This document shows, in pieces, positions 53,504 to 61,392 of a stretch of DNA of 64,000 bases (position 1 is its first letter; every line of letters begins with the position of its first letter). The notes beneath the pieces were generated by a model that was not told the DNA's origin, searched no databases, and saw nothing but the letters and a program-made list of their open reading frames with translations. A program made the position numbers and the translations under genes. Origin of the DNA: an uncultured Acholeplasma sp. (GTDB lineage Bacteria; Bacillota_I; Bacilli_A; Acholeplasmatales; Acholeplasmataceae); NCBI GenBank assembly GCA_937934685.1, contig CALGYU010000019.1:1-64000 (forward strand), in the 5' to 3' direction.

Positions 53504-53934
53504 GAGTTGTTGTTCAAAGAGTCAAAAAAGCTTCAGTAAGCGTTGATGACCAAGTCATTAACCAAATAGATCAAGGCTTTTTAATTTATTTAGGTATTCA
53601 TCAAGATGACACAGCAGAAATGATTTTAAAAATGGCAGACAAAGTAGGGAAACTAAGAATATTTGAAGATAATGAAGGAAAGATGAACTTATCTTTAAGT
53701 GATGTGAAGGGCTCATGTTTAATCATTTCACAGTTTACTCTTTATGGAGATACGAAGAAAAATAATAGACCATCCTTCATAACTGCTGCCAGACCAGAGA
53801 CAGCCATTCCTTTATATGAATTATTTATTGAAACCTTAAAAGGAAAGTTTGAGGTTAAAACAGGCGTTTTTGGAGCGCACATGGAAGTTATGTCAAATAA
53901 CGATGGACCAGTCACTATTTTGATAGAGATGTAG
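53500..53934 (+). CDS. dtd: D-aminoacyl-tRNA deacylase
   Basis: A 144-residue proofreading enzyme that removes D-amino acids and glycine from tRNAs. It begins MRVVVQRVKKASVSVDD, with the SQFTLYGDTKKNNRPSF catalytic segment (about 76-92, containing the SQxTL motif) and the Gly-cis-Pro motif in NNDGPVTILIE at the C-terminus. It overlaps rel by four bases (ATGA), the common rel-dtd arrangement. It ends right before the T-box promoter region. Identification is secure. Confidence 0.96.
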   Translation: MRVVVQRVKKASVSVDDQVINQIDQGFLIYLGIHQDDTAEMILKMADKVGKLRIFEDNEGKMNLSLSDVKGSCLIISQFTLYGDTKKNNRPSFITAARPETAIPLYELFIETLKGKFEVKTGVFGAHMEVMSNNDGPVTILIEM

Positions 53935-53945
53935 TTTTAATTTTA

Positions 53946-53974
53946 TTGACAAAAAAGCTAAAATCATATATTAT
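53946..53974 (+). promoter_or_regulatory. Promoter of the T-box controlled operon
   Basis: A consensus TTGACA (53946-53951) is 17 bp upstream of TATTAT (53969-53974); a perfect TATAAT at 53972-53977 gives a 20-bp spacing. Either would start the transcript just ahead of T-box stem I. Confidence 0.75.
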
Positions 53975-53989
53975 AATAGTAGTATAATT

Positions 53990-54193
53990 TAATAAGCCGA
54001 TGATAAAGAATAGTTTTATTTTAACATTTATGAAAGCGAGCAACGAGGGTGAAAGGTTGTATAAATTCAAATAAAAGGGACAACTTTTGAGGCTAACACA
54101 ATAAAACAAGGGCTAAATATGGTAAAATATTTAGAACTAAGGTGGCACCGCGAATCATTCGTCCTTAGATTTTTTCTAAGGGCTTTTTTGTTA
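53990..54193 (+). ncRNA. T-box riboswitch leader, probable tRNA-Asp specificity
   Basis: The 14-base T-box AAGGTGGCACCGCG lies at 54139-54152. Stem I starts at AGCC (53994-53997), pairing with GGCT (54091-54094). An upper helix, TTTTATTT (54014-54021) with AAATAAAA (54069-54076), and a lower AAAG/CTTT helix (54005-54008 with 54084-54087) enclose a 3' specifier-loop strand GGGACAA (54077-54083), in which GAC (54079-54081) is the best specifier codon. In the T-box the base after UGG is C, which would pair with discriminator G73, as in tRNA-Asp and not tRNA-His. Antiterminator CTAAGG/CCTTAG (54137-54142 with 54163-54168) competes with the terminator. The 280-base gap before the next gene is fully used by this element. 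Confidence 0.93.
54163..54190 (+). terminator. Conditional terminator of the T-box leader
   Basis: CCTTAGA (54163-54169) pairs with TCTAAGG (54175-54181), followed by a T-run. Its left arm also pairs with the T-box antiterminator strand, the expected switch. Confidence 0.92.
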
Positions 54194-54211
54194 TAAAAGG
54201 AGAATGTTAGA

Positions 54212-54772
54212 ATGAAAGTATCTAGAATTATATTTGATCACTATATGTTAAGAGATATTGAACTGAAAGATTTTTTAGATATGTATGAATATGGTTCTGA
54301 CATGAAAGTGGTTGAAAACTTAAGTTGGGGGCCATTTAAAGACAAAAAAGAAGCTTATGATTCAATTAAAACCTATTTTCTATCAAGGCCAACACGTGGA
54401 TTACCTGTAGGGTATGCGATCATTGATTTGTCCAATCAAAAAATGATTGGGACGATTGATTTCCATACCGTTTATGAAGGAAATAAAGCCGAAATAGGAT
54501 ATGCATTAAACTATCTATATTGGAAAAAAGGCATCATGAGTAAGGCTTTGAGTAAAATGTTAAGTATTGGATTCTTTCAGTTAAATTATGATAGTATCAT
54601 CATCAAACATGTAGAATCTAATATTGGTAGTAAACGTGTAATTGAAAAAAATAAGTTTGTATTAAAAGAAGTTATTCCAAAGGGCAATTTTAATCGTTTT
54701 AAAAATGCATTTGATAACGTTTATTTATATGAAATGACAAAAAAGGAGTATGAATATGATCACAAAAGTTAA
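54212..54772 (+). CDS. GNAT-family N-acetyltransferase (RimJ/RimL-like)
   Basis: A 186-residue acetyltransferase. The RimJ/RimL-type layout is seen in MLRDIELKDFLDMYEYGSD (about 12-30), VGYAIIDLSNQKMIGTIDFH (about 66-85), AEIGYALNYLYWKKGIMSKAL (about 93-113, the acetyl-CoA loop region) and VIEKNKFVLKEV. It could acetylate an N-terminal amine of a protein or a small molecule. It is the first gene after the T-box and its 3' end overlaps hisS, so its expression should follow tRNA-Asp charging. This position for a GNAT is unusual. AAAGGAG precedes the ATG. Confidence 0.85.
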   Translation: MKVSRIIFDHYMLRDIELKDFLDMYEYGSDMKVVENLSWGPFKDKKEAYDSIKTYFLSRPTRGLPVGYAIIDLSNQKMIGTIDFHTVYEGNKAEIGYALNYLYWKKGIMSKALSKMLSIGFFQLNYDSIIIKHVESNIGSKRVIEKNKFVLKEVIPKGNFNRFKNAFDNVYLYEMTKKEYEYDHKS

Positions 54773-56027
54773 AGGTACATATGATGTATTAGTTCCAGAA
54801 ACTAAAAAATGGCAGGCACTAGAAGCGAAGGTAAGAACTCTATATGAGTTTTATAATTATGATGAAATCAGAACACCTATTATGGAATATAGTAAAGTGT
54901 TTCACCGTGATTCTGAACAATCAGAAATGGTCACTAAAGAAACTTATAATTTTTTAGATAGAAGTGACAGAGAAATAACCTTAAGACCTGAAGGGACAGC
55001 AGGTGTGATTAGAAGTTATATTGAAAACAAATTATACACCTCACAAGAAGTGTCTAAGTTTTATTATATTGGGCCTAATTTCAGATATGAAAGACCACAA
55101 AAAGGCAGATATCGTCAGTTTTCACAATTTGGAATTGAAGCGGTAGGTTCTAATGATCCTATGTTAGATGTTGAAGCGTTAGCTTTAGCTTATGAAACCA
55201 TTAAAAGATTAGGTTTAAAAGGTGTTAGAGTTAAAATCAATACGTTAGGTGATGAAGAATCTAGAAAAAATTTCCAGGAAGCATTGGTAAATCATTTTAC
55301 ACCTCATAAAGAAACCTTATGTAAAGATTGCCAAGCAAGACTTGAAAAAAATCCTTTACGTATTTTAGACTGTAAAATTGATAGTGAACATGAAGCAATG
55401 AAAAGCGCACCAACGCCAGTAGAGTATTTAACTAAAGATGCTCATGAGCGTTATTTAAAAGTTTTAAACGGATTAAATCTTGCAAATATTCCATACGAAA
55501 CAGCTCCAAGATTAGTTCGTGGGCTAGATTATTACAGCCATACTGTTTTTGAGATAGTTGCGGATATTGAAGGCTTTGGGGCTCAAAACGTATTAGGCGG
55601 CGGTGGACGCTATGAAAAATTAGTATCTGAACTCGGTGGACCAGATTTAAGTGGCATTGGGTTTGCTTTTGGAATGGAAAGACTATTGTTAGCATTAGAA
55701 GCAGAAGAAATAGAAATTGCTGAGAAAAAAACAGTAGATGCCTATGTTTTAGTATTTGACGAAAAAGATAAAATTGAGGCTTCAAAATTAGTGTATACAC
55801 TAAGAGCAAACGATATTAAAGCAGAAATGAATTATATGGGTAAAAACTTTAAAGGGCAGTTAAAACAAGCTTTAAAACAAGAATCAAAGTATTTACTTAT
55901 TTTAGGTGAAGAAGAGATTAAAACCAAAACGATTACGGTTAAAAACACCAAAACTGAGGAACAAGAAATTATTCCTGAGAAAATCATTGTTAAACATTTA
56001 AAGGAGTCAATTAAGACATGGAACTAA
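54756..56027 (+). CDS. hisS: Histidyl-tRNA synthetase
   Basis: Class II synthetase of 423 residues. It opens VKGTYDVLVPETKKW, with motif 2 around FYYIGPNFRYERPQKGRYRQFSQ (split here: FRYERPQ about 110, RYRQFSQFGIE about 119), the HisA-type RGLDYYSHTVFE (about 256-267) and motif 3 GIGFAFGMERLLL (about 300-312). The C-terminal anticodon-binding domain ends the protein. The frame starts at an ATG at 54750 only two bases after AAAGGAG; the ATG at 54756 has proper spacing and overlaps the GNAT gene. It is followed by aspS with a ten-base overlap. Confidence 0.95.
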   Translation: MITKVKGTYDVLVPETKKWQALEAKVRTLYEFYNYDEIRTPIMEYSKVFHRDSEQSEMVTKETYNFLDRSDREITLRPEGTAGVIRSYIENKLYTSQEVSKFYYIGPNFRYERPQKGRYRQFSQFGIEAVGSNDPMLDVEALALAYETIKRLGLKGVRVKINTLGDEESRKNFQEALVNHFTPHKETLCKDCQARLEKNPLRILDCKIDSEHEAMKSAPTPVEYLTKDAHERYLKVLNGLNLANIPYETAPRLVRGLDYYSHTVFEIVADIEGFGAQNVLGGGGRYEKLVSELGGPDLSGIGFAFGMERLLLALEAEEIEIAEKKTVDAYVLVFDEKDKIEASKLVYTLRANDIKAEMNYMGKNFKGQLKQALKQESKYLLILGEEEIKTKTITVKNTKTEEQEIIPEKIIVKHLKESIKTWN

Positions 56028-57730
56028 AATATACGCATCATAATAACGAATTAACCCTTCAAAACTTAAATCAAACAGTTATTTTAAAAGGATGGGTAGC
56101 TAAAAAAAGAAATTTAGGTGGACTTATCTTTATCGATTTAAGAGACCAAAAAGGTATTACCCAATTAGTTGTTAAACCAGAACATCCTAACTATGATGAA
56201 ATCACTGAAGTTAAATCAGAATATGTAATTGAAGTTACAGGAAAAGTGATTGAAAGAGAAAGTAAAAATAAAAATATTGTTACTGGTGAGATTGAAGTAC
56301 TTATTGAAACTTTAACCGTTTTAAACAAAGCAGAAACACCACCAATCAGCATGTTAGAAGATAGTGAGTCATTAGAAGATACGAGACTAAAGTATCGTTA
56401 TTTAGACTTAAGAAGACCTGCAGCACAAAAGTTTTTAATTAAAAGACATGAAATTGTTCAAGCAACTAGAGAAACACTAATTAATCATCAATTTTATGAA
56501 TTAGAAACCCCTATTTTAGCGAAATCAACCCCTGAAGGAGCAAGAGATTATTTAGTCCCATCTAGACTTTATCCGGGGCAATTTTATGCTTTACCACAGT
56601 CACCACAAATTTTTAAACAGTTATTTATGGTGGCTGGATTTGAAAGATATTTCCAAATTGCTAAATGTTTTAGAGATGAGGATTTAAGAGCTGATAGACA
56701 ACCTGAATTTACTCAAGTGGATATAGAAGCATCTTTTATAGATCAAGATGACATTATGGCATTAACAGAAAAAATCTTTGCAAACTTCTTTAATAAAGTT
56801 TTAAATAAACCATTGGTTACACCATTTAGAAAAATGACATACCAAGAAGCTATGTCTTCTTATGGTAGTGATAAACCAGATGTTAGATTTGAAACTTTAA
56901 TTATAGATTTAAAAGACCAATTATCAACGTTTGATATTCCTCTTTTTGAAAATAAAGAAGCGATTAAAGGTTTAAAAGTAAAAAATGACGCTTCCCTTAC
57001 TAGAAAAAAGATAGACGAATATACAGCGTTAGTTAAGAAACATCATGGAGAAGCATTAGCTTTTGTTAGAAAACAAAATGGTGAACTATCAGGTTCAATT
57101 GCTAAATTTATGACAGATACCTCACTGATTAATGATGATGAATTACTATTCATCGTCCCTGGAAAGACAGATGATGTTCTACAAGCTTTAGGAGCTTTAA
57201 GATTACAATTAGGAAAAGATTTAAATTTAATTGATGAATCAAAAGATGAATTATTATGGGTTGTAGATTGGCCGTTATTAGAATATGATGAAGAAGATCA
57301 CAGATTTTATGCTAAACACCACCCATTTACAGCTAGCCAAGATTTTAATCAATTAAGTACAGATCCTAAAAATGCCCTTGCAAAAGCATACGATATTGTT
57401 TGGAATGGTTATGAAGTTGGTGGAGGATCTATTAGAATACATAGACAAGACCATCAACAACTGATGTTTGAAACCCTAGGATTTAGTGCAGAAGATATTA
57501 AAGAAAGATTTGGTTTTTTTGTAGACGCACTAAAATATGGAACACCACCACATGGTGGTATTGCCTTAGGTTTAGATAGAATTGTCATGCTTGCTACAAA
57601 TACTTCAAATATTAAAGATGTGATTGCTTTCCCTAAAACACAAAGCGCAAAAGATTTAATGATGGATTCTCCTGGAATAGTAGAAGATATCCAACTGGAA
57701 GAACTACATTTAACGGTTAAAAACAAATGA
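56018..57730 (+). CDS. aspS: Aspartyl-tRNA synthetase
   Basis: Bacterial-type class IIb synthetase of 570 residues with the N-terminal OB anticodon domain (VILKGWVAKKRNLGGLIFIDLRD region, about 21-43), motif 1, motif 2 around FQIAKCFRDEDLRADRQPEFTQ (split: KCFRDEDLRADRQPE, about 213-227), the GAD insertion (about 300-400) and motif 3 GGIALGLDRIVML (about 513-525). AAAGGAG lies before the ATG inside the hisS 3' end. It is the natural target of the Asp-reading T-box upstream. Whether it is discriminating or also charges tRNA-Asn cannot be decided here. Confidence 0.95.
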   Translation: MELKYTHHNNELTLQNLNQTVILKGWVAKKRNLGGLIFIDLRDQKGITQLVVKPEHPNYDEITEVKSEYVIEVTGKVIERESKNKNIVTGEIEVLIETLTVLNKAETPPISMLEDSESLEDTRLKYRYLDLRRPAAQKFLIKRHEIVQATRETLINHQFYELETPILAKSTPEGARDYLVPSRLYPGQFYALPQSPQIFKQLFMVAGFERYFQIAKCFRDEDLRADRQPEFTQVDIEASFIDQDDIMALTEKIFANFFNKVLNKPLVTPFRKMTYQEAMSSYGSDKPDVRFETLIIDLKDQLSTFDIPLFENKEAIKGLKVKNDASLTRKKIDEYTALVKKHHGEALAFVRKQNGELSGSIAKFMTDTSLINDDELLFIVPGKTDDVLQALGALRLQLGKDLNLIDESKDELLWVVDWPLLEYDEEDHRFYAKHHPFTASQDFNQLSTDPKNALAKAYDIVWNGYEVGGGSIRIHRQDHQQLMFETLGFSAEDIKERFGFFVDALKYGTPPHGGIALGLDRIVMLATNTSNIKDVIAFPKTQSAKDLMMDSPGIVEDIQLEELHLTVKNK

Positions 57731-58218
57731 ATAAAATCGTTATTGCAGGTGGATGTTTTTGGGGAGTAGAAGCTTATTTTAAACAACTCAAAGGAGTTGT
57801 TGACACATCTGTTGGCTATGCCAATGGTCATAAAAAAAACCCTACTTACCAAGAAGTTTGTACAGGTAATTATGGTTTTGTAGAAGCATGTGAAATTACA
57901 TTTGAACATTTAACACTCAATCAAGTTTTTGATCATTTATTTAGAATCATCAATCCCTATGCGATCAATAAGCAAGGCGGGGATGTTGGTATTCAGTATC
58001 GAACAGGTATTTACTATACAGATGATTTAGTGAAAAATGAGGCACTGGCATATATTGAAGAAAAACAGAAAGCATCAAGTTTAAAAATCGTTGTTGAAGT
58101 CAAAAAACTAGAAAATTATTATCTAGCTGAAGATTATCATCAAGACTATTTAGATAAAAACCCTAACGGGTATTGTCATGTAAATTTAAACTTGGTTAAA
58201 AATGAGGAGAGAAAATGA
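57727..58218 (+). CDS. msrA: Peptide methionine sulfoxide reductase A
   Basis: Reduces methionine-S-sulfoxide in proteins; 163 residues. The active-site Cys is in AGGCFWGVEAYF (about 6-17), with YANGHKKNPTYQEVCTGNYGFVEA (about 31-54) and GGDVGIQYRTGIYY (about 81-94). It overlaps aspS by four bases and the dCMP deaminase gene by four. Translation is therefore coupled in a long run downstream of the T-box. No MsrB is seen here. Identification is secure. Confidence 0.95.
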   Translation: MNKIVIAGGCFWGVEAYFKQLKGVVDTSVGYANGHKKNPTYQEVCTGNYGFVEACEITFEHLTLNQVFDHLFRIINPYAINKQGGDVGIQYRTGIYYTDDLVKNEALAYIEEKQKASSLKIVVEVKKLENYYLAEDYHQDYLDKNPNGYCHVNLNLVKNEERK

Positions 58219-58697
58219 AAAGAGACTCTTATATTACGTGGGATCAATATTTTATGGGAGTAGCCCAGCTATCTTCTTTAAGAAGTAAAGATCCTAGTAC
58301 GCAAGTAGGTGCTTGTATTGTTAATAATGATAAACGTATCATCGGTATTGGTTATAATGGCTTGCCTAGGGGATGTGAAGATGATGTTTTCCCTTGGGAA
58401 AGAGAAGGGAAAGACACTACTTTAACCAAATACCCTTATGTTGTTCATGCGGAAGCTAATGCTATTTTAAATGCGACCAAAGAACTAAAAGGTTCCTCTA
58501 TTTATGTGACTCTTTTTCCGTGTAATGAATGTATGAAACTTATTATACAAAGTGGTATAGAAGAAATTGTCTATGCTTCTAATAAATATGAAGGAACAGA
58601 AGTTAACCGTGCATCTGTTAAAATGATGGAACACGCAGGCATTAAGACTAGAAAAGTAAGTATTCCTCACATCATCATTGAAAGTACAGAAGAATGA
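58215..58697 (+). CDS. Deoxycytidylate deaminase
   Basis: Zinc-dependent dCMP deaminase of the ComEB type, supplying dUMP; 160 residues. The zinc site comprises HAEANAILNA (about 77-86, His ligand and catalytic Glu) and FPCNECMKLI (about 98-107, two Cys ligands). SKDPSTQVGACIV (about 25) and GYNGLPRGCEDD (about 45) are typical of dCMP rather than cytidine deaminases. AATGAGGAG is the ribosome site. It overlaps msrA and the next membrane protein gene by four bases each. Confidence 0.93.
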   Translation: MKRDSYITWDQYFMGVAQLSSLRSKDPSTQVGACIVNNDKRIIGIGYNGLPRGCEDDVFPWEREGKDTTLTKYPYVVHAEANAILNATKELKGSSIYVTLFPCNECMKLIIQSGIEEIVYASNKYEGTEVNRASVKMMEHAGIKTRKVSIPHIIIESTEE

Positions 58698-59077
58698 AAA
58701 AGTTTTGGGAAAAATATAAATTATATAAAGAATTACTGTATAGAATTAATACCAAATCATCGTTTGGTCAAATCATTTCTGCGATGTTTTTAGGTATTTT
58801 AACAAGTACACTCATTGTGTTACCATTTGTTTTACTCGTTCTTTATTTGATCATGAATTTTGAGTATAAAATGGTTTTCACAGGTGTCCTTTTCTTGTTA
58901 ATTATCGTTGCGGTTTTTCTTTACTTTTTCTTTAATTATTTTTGGTTAAAAAAAATGAATAAAACTTTAAAAAATGTACATACAAGATTACTTATATTAT
59001 TTCAAGGAATCGGTGTTTCTTTAATAGTTGTGATATTTGGAGTATTATTTTTAATCCAAATGATAGGTAAGGTGTAA
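58694..59077 (+). CDS. Hypothetical membrane protein
   Basis: A 127-residue protein with three predicted transmembrane segments (about 30-52, 58-82 and 98-124) and a basic N-terminus. I recognise no family. It overlaps the dCMP deaminase gene by four bases and lies two bases before lspA, so it belongs to the same transcript. A role related to lspA is possible by position only. ACAGAAGAATG gives a weak ribosome site. Confidence 0.75.
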   Translation: MKKFWEKYKLYKELLYRINTKSSFGQIISAMFLGILTSTLIVLPFVLLVLYLIMNFEYKMVFTGVLFLLIIVAVFLYFFFNYFWLKKMNKTLKNVHTRLLILFQGIGVSLIVVIFGVLFLIQMIGKV

Positions 59078-59079
59078 AT

Positions 59080-59577
59080 ATGATTATAGGTATATTAGTG
59101 GTTTTAGGAGCCATTTTATTAGATCAGTCAAGTAAATACTTAATGCAATACTTACTTGATTCAAGTCAGACTAAAGTAGTTATTCCTCATATTTTAGAGT
59201 TTAAATACTTTGAAAACTCTGGTGCGGCTTGGGGAAGTTTTGAGGGTCAATATGGTCTGTTTTTTGTCATAACTATTGTCGTTTTAGTTATCTTAGGCTA
59301 TTTATTTACCAAAATAGATTTTAAAACTAAGAAAGTTTATACATTGGCGATTACCTTTTTAATTGGTGGTACCATAGGTAATGCTTTAGATCGTGTGATT
59401 TTAGGTTATGTGATTGACTTTCTACACATCCCATTTTTTGATTATCTTTTATTTGGGCATAATTTTGTCTTTAATTTTGCAGATATCTTTTTAACCTTTG
59501 GGGTTGTTTTATTTGCTATTGACATTCTCTTTTTAGAAGGTAGAAGAAAGGCAGTAGAAAATGAAACTGATCGTTGA
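59080..59577 (+). CDS. lspA: Lipoprotein signal peptidase (signal peptidase II)
   Basis: Four-helix membrane aspartyl protease that cleaves prolipoproteins at the lipid-modified Cys; 165 residues. The signatures are DQSSKYLM (about 15-22), FEYFENSGAAWG-like KYFENSGAAWGSF (about 45-57), the catalytic Asp in GNALDRVILGYVIDFL (about 107-122) and NFADIFLTFG (about 143-152). AAGGTG precedes the ATG. It overlaps the RluD-type gene by 17 bases, the classical lspA-rluD pair. Wall-less bacteria often rely on many lipoproteins. Confidence 0.95.
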   Translation: MIIGILVVLGAILLDQSSKYLMQYLLDSSQTKVVIPHILEFKYFENSGAAWGSFEGQYGLFFVITIVVLVILGYLFTKIDFKTKKVYTLAITFLIGGTIGNALDRVILGYVIDFLHIPFFDYLLFGHNFVFNFADIFLTFGVVLFAIDILFLEGRRKAVENETDR

Positions 59578-60457
59578 AATTGAAAATGAAAACACTAGGT
59601 TAGACCAATATTTAACAGAGAAACTAGAAATCTCTAGAAGTCAGTGTCAACAACTCATTAAAGCTGGTCATGTTTTAATTAATGGACAAAAAGAAAAAAC
59701 AGGGTATATGATTAAAGAAGATGATGAAATAGTTGTACAAATACCTGAAAAAGAAGGGAAAATGGAGATAATGCCAATCCCTATGAATTTAGAAATAGTC
59801 TATGAGGATGAATATTTAGCAATTATTAATAAACCAAAAGGATTGGTGGTTCATCCGGCCAATAGTTATAAAGAAGAAACGCTGGTTCATGGGATCATGC
59901 ATCAAATCAAACCATTATCAACCGTTAATGGTGAGTTTAGACCTGGTATTGTTCATAGGTTAGATAAAGAAACCAGTGGATTATTGGTTATCGCAAAAGA
60001 TAATCAAACACATGAGTTATTATCTGAAATGCTTAAGAAACATGAAATCAACAGACATTATAAGGCGTTAATCTATGGTTCTATTGAAGATGAAGGAAAA
60101 ATTGATGCACCCATCTTGAGACATCCAGTTAATCGATTAAAAATGGCTGTTATTAAAAATGGTAAAGAAGCTGTAACTCACTTTAAAACTTTAAAAAGAT
60201 ATGAGGAATATTCTTTAATTGAATGTCAATTAGAAACAGGAAGGACTCATCAAATTAGGGTACATTTATCTTATATTGATCATCCAATCTTAGGAGATGC
60301 TCTTTATGGTCCTAAAAAAGTTTATGGCACAACGGGACAGTTTCTACATGCATATAAACTGTCTTTAATACATCCAATCACTCATGAATCTTTATCTTTT
60401 GAAATTCCTTTAAATAAAGAATTTCAACAACTTCTAGATACCTTAGACCAGGCCTAA
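59561..60457 (+). CDS. rluD: RluD-family 23S rRNA pseudouridine synthase
   Basis: A 298-residue synthase with an N-terminal S4 domain (TRLDQYLTEKLEISRSQCQQLIKAG, split: RLDQYLTEKL about 11-20) and catalytic domain carrying PGIVHRLDKETSGLLVIAKD (about 128-147; the Asp is the catalytic residue), LETGRTHQIRVHL (about 224-236) and HPILGDALYG. It overlaps lspA. The family includes RluA, RluC and RluD; position after lspA and the full S4 domain favour the RluD/YlyB type, which acts on 23S rRNA. Confidence 0.9.
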   Translation: MKLIVEIENENTRLDQYLTEKLEISRSQCQQLIKAGHVLINGQKEKTGYMIKEDDEIVVQIPEKEGKMEIMPIPMNLEIVYEDEYLAIINKPKGLVVHPANSYKEETLVHGIMHQIKPLSTVNGEFRPGIVHRLDKETSGLLVIAKDNQTHELLSEMLKKHEINRHYKALIYGSIEDEGKIDAPILRHPVNRLKMAVIKNGKEAVTHFKTLKRYEEYSLIECQLETGRTHQIRVHLSYIDHPILGDALYGPKKVYGTTGQFLHAYKLSLIHPITHESLSFEIPLNKEFQQLLDTLDQA

Positions 60458-60458
60458 T

Positions 60459-60486
60459 TTGACATTTATCTTATATAGGGTAAAAT
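60459..60486 (+). promoter_or_regulatory. Promoter for the YjdM/PhnA-like gene
   Basis: A consensus TTGACA (60459-60464) and TAAAAT (60481-60486) separated by 16 bp. Confidence 0.75.
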
Positions 60487-60521
60487 TGAAGTATATAAAA
60501 TAATGAAAACGGAGTGATATT

Positions 60522-60833
60522 ATGAATTGTCCATCATGTGGTTTTGAGTACACATATGAAGAAAATGATTTTTTGGTTTGTTCTGCTTGTCAGTATCAAT
60601 GGAAACCAGAATCTGGAGAAAAAGAATACTTTGATGCTTTTGGGAACAAATTAGAAGATGGTGATTCAGTCATTGTCTTAAAGGATTTAAAAGTAAAAGG
60701 AAGTAGTTTAGTTGTTAAGCAAGGGACTAAAGTTTCCAATATTAAGTTGGTAGATTCTGATCACGATATTGATTGTAGAATACCTGGAATTGGTAAAATG
60801 AGTTTAAAAACCGAGTTTGTTAAAAAAGCATAA
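60522..60833 (+). CDS. YjdM/PhnA-like zinc-ribbon protein
   Basis: A 103-residue protein. A zinc ribbon occupies the N-terminus (NCPSCGFEYTYEE and LVCSACQYQW, four cysteines), and an SH3-like domain the rest (DAFGNKLEDGDSVIVLKDLKVKG, about 39-61, and SNIKLVDSDHDIDCRIPGIG). This is the YjdM family, formerly PhnA, despite the name not a phosphonatase of proven function. It has a strong promoter and an ACGGAGTG ribosome site. The biochemical role is unknown. Confidence 0.88.
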   Translation: MNCPSCGFEYTYEENDFLVCSACQYQWKPESGEKEYFDAFGNKLEDGDSVIVLKDLKVKGSSLVVKQGTKVSNIKLVDSDHDIDCRIPGIGKMSLKTEFVKKA

Positions 60834-60886
60834 TTGAAATTTTGTGATAAAATATAAATATAAACTAGGAAAGAGAGATCCAAAAT

Positions 60887-61345
60887 ATGGCAAAAGGTAA
60901 AAGAAAGAATAGTCAAATTAGATTGGTGGTCGCTATTTTAGCAATAGCCGCTACAGTAATGGTAGCTTTTGATGGTCTTAAAAGTGGAGAGTATGTTGCT
61001 AAAGGTTATGAATTAGCGTTTGGTGCAGATCTGTTATCGGTAGGACAAACATCCTTTGCTAAATTGAATTTTAACGTTTTTGCATTTGCTGGATATTTCT
61101 TACCACTTGCAGCTGCAGTTATCATCTTTGTTGTAAAAGGTAGGGTCGGCGCGTTAGCATCAGCTTTATGTTTAATTGGTGCAAGTGTTGTTTTATTTAT
61201 TTTACCAGGTTTAATTGAAGTAGAATATCTTCTTGTTGGACCTAAGTTAACATGGGATTTTTCATGGGGCTTACTGGTTTCAGTTGGATTATCTGCTTTA
61301 GCTGGTATCGGAGCATTATACGAAAGTTTTCTTGAATTAAAATAA
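60887..61345 (+). CDS. Hypothetical four-helix membrane protein
   Basis: A 152-residue protein with a basic start and four hydrophobic segments (about 10-28, 62-83, 88-106 and 126-148). Between the first two is a loop with GAD and Gly/Ala-rich residues. I do not recognise the family; the layout resembles small Acholeplasma/mollicute membrane proteins. A GAGAGA-type site precedes the ATG, a possible extended -10 lies at 60845-60853, and a strong terminator follows. Function unknown. Confidence 0.75.
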   Translation: MAKGKRKNSQIRLVVAILAIAATVMVAFDGLKSGEYVAKGYELAFGADLLSVGQTSFAKLNFNVFAFAGYFLPLAAAVIIFVVKGRVGALASALCLIGASVVLFILPGLIEVEYLLVGPKLTWDFSWGLLVSVGLSALAGIGALYESFLELK

Positions 61346-61351
61346 GCAAAA

Positions 61352-61381
61352 GGTCATATCAAATTGATATGACCCTTTTTT
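61352..61381 (+). terminator. Strong terminator after the 60887 gene
   Basis: GGTCATATCA (61352-61361) pairs with TGATATGACC (61365-61374) across a short loop, followed by a long T-run. The reverse arm is A-poor, so it mainly serves the forward strand. Confidence 0.92.
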
Positions 61382-61392
61382 TATAGTTGAAG

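Noticed and set aside
53990..54193. T-box specific for histidine, as might be assumed from the nearest synthetase hisS
   Set aside because: No CAC is found in the specifier-loop strand, and the T-box variable base C would not pair with the C73 discriminator of tRNA-His.
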